From an uncultured Clostridium sp. (GTDB taxonomy: Bacteria; Bacillota_A; Clostridia; TANB77; CAG-508): a stretch of 6,806 bases of DNA. The stretch spans positions 1-6,806 of the forward strand of contig CATOLW010000066.1 of NCBI GenBank assembly GCA_951800935.1, written 5' to 3'. A program made the position numbers and the translations under genes. Positions 1-4,350 of this stretch are shown here, piece by piece. The first letter of the stretch is position 1; every line of letters begins with the position of its first letter. The notes under the pieces are model-generated. The model worked only from the letters and a program-made list of their open reading frames with translations, was not told where the DNA came from and did no database searches.

Positions 1-30
1 AAAATATTATAGAGTAAATAACATAACTTG

Positions 31-318
31 TTAAGAAGTTTTTTTATACACTAATAATTTAGGTTTTCTTAAAAAACGAAACAAATAAGAAAACACATCA
101 ATAATATTTTCACCATTGAATCCAGCAAAACTAATAAGCAATAAAGGGAAACATAAAATAACAAATATAAAAATTTTAAAAGTTAAATTTGTAAAAAGCA
201 AATTAACTAAAATGAAAACAAAGGCAGACCAAAGCAAATTAACAAAAGCAGTAGAATAATCAATAATACCAAATATCTTATTTTTAAAATCATAATTTTG
301 TGGAAAAATAAATTTCAT
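31..318 (-). CDS. PrgI family (VirB3-like) T4SS inner-membrane protein
   Basis: This 95-residue protein resembles the PrgI family of Gram-positive conjugation systems, which is thought to hold the VirB3 position and to work with the VirB4 ATPase at the inner face of the membrane. Visible features are a short polar N-terminus with an aromatic-rich KNKIFGIIDY stretch (residues 13-21), two membrane helices at about 24-42 and 46-65, and a cytoplasmic tail in which FRFLRKPKLLVY (about 80-91) matches the usual PrgI ending. The ATG is preceded by AAGGAGG at 6-base spacing, and that SD overlaps the TAA stop of the VirB6-like gene, so the two are probably translationally coupled. In related clusters the next gene is usually virB4. 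Only 30 bases remain at the left edge, with no SD or start visible. Assignment rests on size, topology, motif and context. Confidence 0.8.
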   Translation of the reverse strand: MKFIFPQNYDFKNKIFGIIDYSTAFVNLLWSAFVFILVNLLFTNLTFKIFIFVILCFPLLLISFAGFNGENIIDVFSYLFRFLRKPKLLVYKKTS

Positions 319-324
319 TAACTA

Positions 325-331
325 CCTCCTT
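325..331 (-). promoter_or_regulatory. Ribosome binding site of prgI-like gene, fused to upstream stop
   Basis: AAGGAGG on the minus strand lies 6 bases before the ATG at 318. Its leading AA is part of the TAA stop (332-330) of the preceding VirB6-like gene, so a ribosome that terminates there sits on the next initiation site. Confidence 0.75.
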
Positions 332-1208
332 AAGATTTAAAACCAACAAAGTTTTTTACAGATTGTGAAACTTGTGTGGAAACTCCGCCAATAAAATCAC
401 GAACCAAAGAATTAGTCTTTATTAAAGCATAAATTCCACCAATATAAATAAATTTGCTAAATAAATTACTAGAAGAATAATCCATAGAAAATAAAATTAA
501 TAAAACAATGGAAACAATAATTTGAATGAAAAGTAAAGAAAATAAATTTCGGAACCAAGTTTGGAAAAACCAACTTGTTTTATTTAAAGTTAAGGATAAA
601 AAGGAAAAAGGGGATAATAAAATGAATACTTTAATAAAGATATAACGTAAAGAATAAGAAAAAACTAAATTAAGAAGAGACATACTTAAGGTTCCTTTTA
701 TTAAGCCATCTAAAGAAAAAATATTAAGAGAATTTGCATCAATTGCAATATTAGTATTAATGGTAGTAATTAATCCAGAAAAGCAAATATCTTTTTGAAA
801 TAAATTTTCTCCTAAAGCACGAATAGCAAGAGAAACGTTAGAATTTAAATCAAGAATAAATCCCATGAGAAAAAAAGATGCATTCATTAAAAGTCCACAT
901 AAAACTAATTTTATGATAAAACTAAAAGGAGATTCTGTTTGTGTGTAAGTAAAATGAGCCATTAAATAACGAGCAGCATAGTATAGGATAAAAGCGAGTA
1001 AAAAAGAATTAGCAATTAATAAGATACCATTTGAAACAGAAGTACCAAAAAGGTTTTCAAAATTTTTATCTTGTAAAATGTCAGAATTAATAAAAGTAAT
1101 GTCGTCTAAGACAGAATAAAGATTATTATCGATAGAACTAAATAAAGTTTCAAAAATAGAATTAATAACATCTATAATAGTTTGTGTAATATTTGATGAG
1201 TTTTCCAA
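330..1208 (-). CDS. VirB6/TrbL-like polytopic T4SS channel protein
   Basis: This 292-residue membrane protein is likely the VirB6/TrbL component, the polytopic inner-membrane part of the type IV secretion channel. The N-terminal 55 residues are soluble or periplasmic-like. Hydrophobic segments follow at about 61-86, 96-119, 173-200, 222-242 and 252-266. The segment KVFILLSPFSFLSL (about 193-206), then the aromatic stretch WFFQTWFRNLFS, and the ending VRDFIGGVSTQVSQ (269-282) are typical of the Gram-positive VirB6-like family. The start is TTG at 1208, chosen because AAGGAGG lies 5 bases upstream and no in-frame ATG is near. That SD overlaps the stop of the pilin gene. Family membership is inferred from topology, motif style and position between a pilin and a PrgI-like gene; primary sequence in this family is weakly conserved. 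Confidence 0.8.
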   Translation of the reverse strand: MENSSNITQTIIDVINSIFETLFSSIDNNLYSVLDDITFINSDILQDKNFENLFGTSVSNGILLIANSFLLAFILYYAARYLMAHFTYTQTESPFSFIIKLVLCGLLMNASFFLMGFILDLNSNVSLAIRALGENLFQKDICFSGLITTINTNIAIDANSLNIFSLDGLIKGTLSMSLLNLVFSYSLRYIFIKVFILLSPFSFLSLTLNKTSWFFQTWFRNLFSLLFIQIIVSIVLLILFSMDYSSSNLFSKFIYIGGIYALIKTNSLVRDFIGGVSTQVSQSVKNFVGFKS

Positions 1209-1213
1209 AAGAA

Positions 1214-1220
1214 CCTCCTT
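1214..1220 (-). promoter_or_regulatory. Ribosome binding site deciding a TTG start
   Basis: AAGGAGG on the minus strand is 5 bases from the TTG at 1208-1206 and fixes that codon as the start of the VirB6-like gene. It shares bases with the TAA stop (1221-1219) of the pilin gene. Confidence 0.75.
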
Positions 1221-1551
1221 AACTAATTAATGATTTGATGGCAGATAAAATTAAGTCGATAGCAAGAATAAAAGCATAAGAGAACAAAGACCCTTTTACT
1301 AATTTGTTTCCTGTTCTGATTTTTTCTTCATCTCCAAAACTAAATTTTTTCATAAAAACACCAGTTCCTACTGCAACAGCAGCAGCTGGAGTAGCTATTT
1401 TTAATAGCCAACTTTCAATACTTTCAAAAGCTGCGTTAATTTTGCTTACAATTTGAGGGTCTCCCCAAGCAAGAGAAACAGAAGAAAAAATACATAAAAA
1501 GAGAGTAAATAAAATAGTTGTAAAAATGGTATAAAAAATTTTTTTATTCAT
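1219..1551 (-). CDS. VirB2/TrbC-like T4SS pilin
   Basis: This 110-residue protein has the layout of a VirB2/TrbC-type pilin subunit. Residues 1-28 form a signal peptide: MNKK, a long hydrophobic core, then SVSLA with likely cleavage before WGD. A short amphipathic segment follows, then helix one (about 48-66, rich in A, V and G: ATPAAAVAVGTG). Next comes a basic cytoplasmic loop (KKFSFGDEEKIRTGNKLVKGS, about 68-88) and helix two (about 89-107). The GDEEKIRTGNKLVKG loop is typical of pilin-like proteins in Gram-positive T4SS clusters. The ATG has a fair SD (AAAGG, 1565-1561) at 9 bases. It lies 24 bases downstream of the coupling-protein stop and its own stop overlaps the SD of the next gene. 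The mature product would be about 82 residues in the membrane before any assembly. Confidence 0.8.
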   Translation of the reverse strand: MNKKIFYTIFTTILFTLFLCIFSSVSLAWGDPQIVSKINAAFESIESWLLKIATPAAAVAVGTGVFMKKFSFGDEEKIRTGNKLVKGSLFSYAFILAIDLILSAIKSLIS

Positions 1552-1575
1552 AGAATCATTCCTTTCTTATTAAAA

Positions 1576-3285
1576 TTATTTAAAATAAGGTAACATAAGA
1601 AGTTTTTGAGGTGGAAAGACTTTATTTCCGTCTGATAAAAAAGCAAGTGATGAAAAGGTTTCTAAACTTTGTGTAAAAAAGTTCGATTCATAAATATAAT
1701 CATTTTGTAAATAGGTACTAAAAGTTTCAGAAATGTTAGAATCTTGCGAATTTAAAGTGTTGGAGAGATAACTAAAACGAGTTTGTTTTGCACTCTCAGA
1801 GATACTTTTTGAGGTTCTTAGCTTTTCTTCTTTGCCTAATTGTTTTTGTGCTTCTTCAATGGTAAAAATATCATCGGTTCGAAACCATATTTTATTAATC
1901 AGATTTTGAATTAGTACTTTTACTTGAGCTTCTTCTTTTAAAGTTGCTTTTAAAGAAGAATAACTTTGGGTACTTACAATGTTAATACATTTTGCTTCTC
2001 TACTCAAAGAAAAAAATTCACTATCTGATTTGCTAACATATTTATCATATTCATCACAAATAAAAGCAGTTGGTCGAACAGAGTTAGTTGATAAATTAGT
2101 AATAATTTCTGTTTGGAAATCTAATTTTAAATAAGTAGCAATTATTTTAGAAAGAGAAGCATACTCTGAAATATTCATATGCAAAACAACAATTTTTCCT
2201 TTTTTAATTACTTCTGAAAAACCAGAAAAAGAAAGTTTTTCTCTTGGAGCACAAAAAGTAGTCATAACATCGAAATCAGAAACAAAAATATTGGTGATTC
2301 GAGTGATTTCAGAAACTAGAATTCCTTTGGTGCGAGAATCTAGATTTTCAAATTCCTTTTGAAAAAAATCTAAGCTAGTATTCAATTCATAAATTTGAGA
2401 GGAAGATAATCGAGAAGAAATAAATAAATTTCGTAGAATAGAAATTTTTTCTTGATAATAATTAGGTATAGTAATTAGTTTATGGAGTTCTAAGAAGGTA
2501 ACATAACCATCATTATAAAGTCTACAAAGTTTAATACATTCTGTTAAAATTTCTTCTGCTTTATCAAGCCAATAAGACTCAGTATTATTTTCTGAGAAAA
2601 GTAGAAGAATTGTTTTTAAACGATTGGCTAATACTTGGGGCTTTAAGTCTGGTTTATGTAAAGGATTATAGTGGATAGGAGAATTTAGCTCAATCACAAT
2701 TAAGTCATCTTCTAATTGATATTGATTAGCATAGTGTTTCACTTGGTGATAAAGATTTCCTTTAACATCTAAAATTAGCATACCTATTTTATCGTTAGGA
2801 TGTTTTTGATTAAATTCCATTAGTTGTTTGCAAAAAGGATACATAGCACTAGAAGTTTTACCACAGCCAATGGTTCCAGTAATAAGAAAATTTTGATAGA
2901 GTCCATTTTCTGGAACATAAACTTTTTGATGAGATAAGTCTTCTCCAATTAATAATTGCAAATTATCTTTAGTAGATGCTAATTTTATACTTTCTATTTT
3001 TTTATGAGAAAAATTGGTCTGAAAAAAAGAAAATTTTATTAAAAATCTAGCATAAATAGTATGTCCTAATATAAAAGCAGAAAATAAAGAACAAAATACA
3101 TATATCATTTTTAAAAATTCCCATAGGTCAGGATTTTTAGAACAAATATCAAAAGGATGAAAACCATAAGTAATAATAATTTCATTCGCTGAAAAAATAG
3201 GAGATAAAACAGAAAAGGTAACATAACTAAAGAAAATAAGCCATAGACTTAGGAAAACAAATTCTTTAAAAAACTTGCTGATAAT
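1576..3285 (-). CDS. VirD4/TraG-like coupling ATPase with apparent ATT start
   Basis: This is the type IV coupling protein, an inner-membrane ATPase that recruits substrates to the secretion channel. With the start at ATT 3285 it has 569 residues. Membrane helices lie at about 8-30 and 60-80, separated by an extracytoplasmic loop (GFHPFDICSKNPDLW). Walker A is GTIGCGKT (about 137-144). Walker B-like ILDVKGN lies near 171-177, a second acidic motif ICDEYDKY at about 409-416, and a STQS motif at about 438-441, the usual VirD4/TraG order. The first in-frame ATG is at 3108, but it lacks an SD and would delete the first helix. The reading frame is open back to a TAA at 3300-3298 with no ATG, GTG, TTG or CTG. 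AAAGGAGG sits 6 bases before ATT. Function is firm; the exact start codon (ATT 3285 or ATC 3282) is inferred. Confidence 0.88.
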   Translation of the reverse strand: MISKFFKEFVFLSLWLIFFSYVTFSVLSPIFSANEIIITYGFHPFDICSKNPDLWEFLKMIYVFCSLFSAFILGHTIYARFLIKFSFFQTNFSHKKIESIKLASTKDNLQLLIGEDLSHQKVYVPENGLYQNFLITGTIGCGKTSSAMYPFCKQLMEFNQKHPNDKIGMLILDVKGNLYHQVKHYANQYQLEDDLIVIELNSPIHYNPLHKPDLKPQVLANRLKTILLLFSENNTESYWLDKAEEILTECIKLCRLYNDGYVTFLELHKLITIPNYYQEKISILRNLFISSRLSSSQIYELNTSLDFFQKEFENLDSRTKGILVSEITRITNIFVSDFDVMTTFCAPREKLSFSGFSEVIKKGKIVVLHMNISEYASLSKIIATYLKLDFQTEIITNLSTNSVRPTAFICDEYDKYVSKSDSEFFSLSREAKCINIVSTQSYSSLKATLKEEAQVKVLIQNLINKIWFRTDDIFTIEEAQKQLGKEEKLRTSKSISESAKQTRFSYLSNTLNSQDSNISETFSTYLQNDYIYESNFFTQSLETFSSLAFLSDGNKVFPPQKLLMLPYFK

Positions 3286-3291
3286 AAAAAA

Positions 3292-3299
3292 CCTCCTTT
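3292..3299 (-). promoter_or_regulatory. Ribosome binding site pointing to an ATT start
   Basis: AAAGGAGG on the minus strand is the strongest SD near the coupling-protein gene. It lies directly after the TAA stop of the 48-residue gene, overlapping it, and is followed by six T and then ATT ATC AGC AAG. No standard start codon follows in frame for 59 codons, so this site marks ATT 3285 as the initiation codon. Confidence 0.75.
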
Positions 3300-3444
3300 A
3301 TGAAAATGAATTCTTTTTGATTTTTAATTTGGAACCTTGTTTGTTGTGAAAAAAGATAATATCAAAAAATGTGTAGAATGAATATAAAGTGATAAAAAGA
3401 TAGATAATAAAAGTAATAAAAAATAAATCAATCAGTTTTGAAAT
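3298..3444 (-). CDS. Small one-helix membrane protein, first gene of T4SS operon
   Basis: I do not recognise this 48-residue product. It starts (M)SKLIDLFF, is very hydrophobic from about residue 4 to 32 (rich in F, I, L, Y), and ends in a basic tail (KQGSKLKIKKNSFS). That pattern fits a single membrane-spanning protein with its tail in the cytoplasm. It is the first gene after the operon promoter, and its TAA stop runs directly into the SD of the coupling-protein gene. There is no ATG, GTG or TTG in frame. The SD AAAGGTGG (3459-3452) is 7 bases from ATT 3444 and 4 bases from ATC 3447, so the start is non-standard; CTG at 3435 is possible but badly spaced. The spacing, the coupled stop and the membrane-like composition argue that it is real. 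Without homologues it remains hypothetical. Confidence 0.55.
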   Translation of the reverse strand: MSKLIDLFFITFIIYLFITLYSFYTFFDIIFFHNKQGSKLKIKKNSFS

Positions 3445-3451
3445 GATTTCA

Positions 3452-3459
3452 CCACCTTT
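3452..3459 (-). promoter_or_regulatory. Ribosome binding site of the 48-residue gene
   Basis: AAAGGTGG (followed by TGA, so one mismatch from AAAGGAGGTGA) lies 4 bases before ATC 3447 and 7 bases before ATT 3444 on the minus strand. The GTG inside this site opens only a six-codon frame ending in TGA, so it is not the gene start. Confidence 0.6.
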
Positions 3460-3473
3460 CTTAAATTTTTACT

Positions 3474-3502
3474 ATCATACAATATTTTTTTTGATTTGTC
3501 TA
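3474..3502 (-). promoter_or_regulatory. Promoter of the T4SS operon
   Basis: On the minus strand, TAGACA (3502-3497) and TATGAT (3479-3474) are separated by 17 bases. Each matches the sigma-A consensus at five of six positions. Transcription would start near 3467, just before the SD of the first gene. It is divergent from the DUF1858 gene. Confidence 0.65.
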
Positions 3503-3520
3503 TACTTTTTTTAAAAAATG

Positions 3521-3529
3521 TGTTAAAAT
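3521..3529 (+). promoter_or_regulatory. Probable extended -10 promoter of the DUF1858 gene
   Basis: TGTTAAAAT has a TGn extension followed by TAAAAT (3524-3529). The -35 position (TATACT, 3501-3506) is poor. It lies 12 bases before the SD AAAGGAGG (3541-3548), so the 5' leader would be short. Confidence 0.4.
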
Positions 3530-3558
3530 AATAAAATAAAAAAGGAGGTTTTAAGAAA

Positions 3559-3750
3559 ATGGAATTTAATAAAGACACGAAAATTGGAGAAATTTTAGAA
3601 AAGGCACCTCAAAAAGCAGAAATTTTATTGGAAATTGGAATGCATTGCTTAGGATGTCCTGCTTCTCAAATGGAAACATTAGAAGAAGCTTGCCAAGTAC
3701 ATGGAATTGCAGTAGAAGAAGTATTAGAAAAATTAAATGCAAAAGAATAA
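3559..3750 (+). CDS. DUF1858-domain CxxC redox protein
   Basis: This 63-residue cytoplasmic protein is essentially one DUF1858 domain, the family described as a hybrid-cluster-protein-associated redox disulfide domain. It opens with FNKDTKIGEILEKAPQ, followed by a helix and the diagnostic GMHCLGCPAS with Cys30 and Cys33 forming a CxxC. A third Cys at 45 and a C-terminal helical segment (GIAVEEVLEKLNA) follow. Homologues are common in anaerobic Firmicutes, alone or fused to redox proteins; a biochemical role is not established. The ATG has AAAGGAGG 10 bases upstream. It stands alone on the plus strand, divergent from the T4SS operon and upstream of tRNA genes with their own promoter, and looks like a resident chromosomal gene. 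Confidence 0.88.
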   Translation: MEFNKDTKIGEILEKAPQKAEILLEIGMHCLGCPASQMETLEEACQVHGIAVEEVLEKLNAKE

Positions 3751-3818
3751 AATAAAATAACATAATCATAAAAAGTTGCAAAAATTCACAAAAAAGGCAA
3801 AAAAATTTTACAAATGTA

Positions 3819-3847
3819 TTGACTTTTTCTTAAAAACGTTGTAAAAT
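3819..3847 (+). promoter_or_regulatory. Promoter of the tRNA cluster
   Basis: TTGACT (3819-3824) and TAAAAT (3842-3847) are separated by 17 bases, a near-consensus housekeeping promoter. The predicted start, near 3854, coincides with the foot of the hairpin before tRNA-Lys. The rest of 3751-3878 shows no gene. Confidence 0.8.
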
Positions 3848-3853
3848 ATAAAA

Positions 3854-3871
3854 GCGTTGTGATGACAACGC
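3854..3871 (+). repeat. Hairpin in the leader of the tRNA transcript
   Basis: GCGTTGT and ACAACGC form a perfect 7-bp stem around a GATG loop, ending 7 bases before tRNA-Lys. It has no T run, so it is not a terminator. At the extreme 5' end of the transcript it could guide processing or protect the leader. Confidence 0.6.
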
Positions 3872-3878
3872 AAAATTT

Positions 3879-3954
3879 GGGCTATTAGCTCAGGTGGTAG
3901 AGCACTTGACTTTTAATCAAGTTGTCCCGCGTTCGAGTCGCGGATAGCTCACCA
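3879..3954 (+). tRNA. tRNA-Lys(TTT)
   Basis: The acceptor stem GGGCTAT pairs with ATAGCTC (one G-T pair). The D arm contains TAGCTCAGGTGGTAGAGC, and the anticodon stem CTTGA/TCAAG carries loop CTTTTAA, giving anticodon TTT at 3912-3914. The T loop is GTTCGAGTC, and the discriminator A and CCA are encoded. It decodes AAA and AAG lysine codons and is first in a three-tRNA cluster. Confidence 0.97.
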
Positions 3955-3993
3955 AAAGAACTAAATAATTCTCCATGAAGTATTTAGTTCTTT
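3955..3993 (+). repeat. 13-bp inverted repeat between tRNA-Lys and tRNA-Glu
   Basis: AAAGAACTAAATA (3955-3967) and TATTTAGTTCTTT (3981-3993) are perfect inverted copies around a 13-base loop. The stem starts right after the CCA of tRNA-Lys and ends 8 bases before tRNA-Glu. The T-rich right arm is followed by CTATATAAGG rather than a T run, so a leaky terminator or an RNase processing structure are both possible. Confidence 0.7.
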
Positions 3994-4001
3994 CTATATA
4001 A

Positions 4002-4076
4002 GGCCCGTTGGTCAAGCGGTTAAGACACCGCCCTTTCACGGCGGAGACATGGGTTCGATTCCCGTACGGGTCACCA
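4002..4076 (+). tRNA. tRNA-Glu(TTC)
   Basis: The acceptor stem GGCCCGT pairs with ACGGGTC. The anticodon stem CCGCC/GGCGG carries loop CTTTCAC, giving anticodon TTC at 4035-4037. The T loop is GTTCGATTC and CCA is encoded at the 3' end. It decodes GAA and GAG glutamate codons and is the middle gene of the cluster. Confidence 0.97.
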
Positions 4077-4090
4077 AAATCAAATATGAT

Positions 4091-4167
4091 GCCACTTTAG
4101 CTCAGCTGGCCAGAGCACCGCACTTGTAATGCGGGGGTCCCCAGTTCGAATCTGGGAAGTGGCTCCA
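4091..4167 (+). tRNA. tRNA-Thr(TGT), likely attachment site of the adjacent element
   Basis: The acceptor stem GCCACTT pairs with AAGTGGC. The anticodon stem CCGCA/TGCGG carries loop CTTGTAA, giving anticodon TGT at 4125-4127. The T arm is CCCCAGTTCGAATCTGGG and the gene ends TCCA. A tyrosine integrase gene points at its 3' end from 184 bases away, the usual arrangement when an element integrates into a tRNA 3' end; the gene is intact. The identity element (core repeat) cannot be confirmed because the other end of the element is outside the window. Confidence 0.97.
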
Positions 4168-4177
4168 TATAGGTCAG

Positions 4178-4197
4178 TAGTCTTGAAATAGTCTTGA
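4178..4197. repeat. Direct repeats TAGTCTTGA x2, 11-bp period
   Basis: TAGTCTTGA occurs at 4178-4186 and 4189-4197, starts exactly 11 bases apart, 10 bases after the tRNA-Thr gene. It shares TAGTC and the spacing with the TAGTCCCCA set at 4273. This fits paired arm-type or accessory binding sites for the neighbouring recombinase or excisionase. Confidence 0.6.
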
Positions 4198-4217
4198 TTG
4201 CTGGCTTTTAGACTTTT

Positions 4218-4246
4218 TATTGGTATAAAAAATGCCAATATTTTTT
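4218..4246 (+). terminator. Rho-independent terminator of the tRNA cluster
   Basis: TATTGGTA (4218-4225) and TGCCAATA (4233-4240) form an 8-bp stem with one G-T pair and a 7-base loop, followed directly by TTTTTT on the plus strand. It lies downstream of tRNA-Thr and would sit inside the left end of the integrated element, so the element may supply it. Confidence 0.75.
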
Positions 4247-4272
4247 ATATAGGGAAGAGGGATTTTTTGATT

Positions 4273-4303
4273 TAGTCCCCATTTAGTCCCCACATAGTCC
4301 CCA
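4273..4303. repeat. Direct repeats TAGTCCCCA x3, 11-bp period, candidate integrase arm sites
   Basis: TAGTCCCCA occurs at 4273, 4284 and 4295, three identical 9-mers spaced exactly 11 bases, about one helical turn, so they face the same side of the DNA. They lie between the tRNA-Thr end and the integrase stop. Tandem direct repeats in this place are typical of arm-type sites bound by the N-terminal domain of tyrosine integrases. Apart from these repeats, the TAGTCTTGA pair and the terminator, 4168-4350 shows nothing. Confidence 0.7.
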
Positions 4304-4350
4304 CTTTTTAGTATAGTTACATAAAAATTAGGAAACATAAAATTTTCTTT

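Noticed and set aside
1576..3108. Coupling protein starting at ATG 3108 (510 residues)
   Set aside because: No SD precedes this ATG, and it removes the first membrane helix and periplasmic-like loop that the upstream in-frame sequence encodes.
330..3285. UGA recoding as in Mycoplasma-like genomes
   Set aside because: Tryptophans in the VirB6-like and other proteins are coded TGG and no gene needs UGA read-through to stay open.
3566..3781. Minus-strand 71-codon frame opposite the DUF1858 gene
   Set aside because: It is antisense to a well-supported gene with a recognisable CxxC domain, has no SD, and its hydrophobic translation is what the complement of an acidic, lysine-rich coding sequence gives.
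3955..3993. Inverted repeat after tRNA-Lys as a full terminator
   Set aside because: There is no T run after the stem, and tRNA-Glu follows 8 bases later without an evident promoter, so complete termination would silence it.
4273..4303. TAGTCCCCA repeats as a short CRISPR array
   Set aside because: Units are 9 bases with 2-base gaps, far too short for repeats and spacers; the context fits integrase binding sites.
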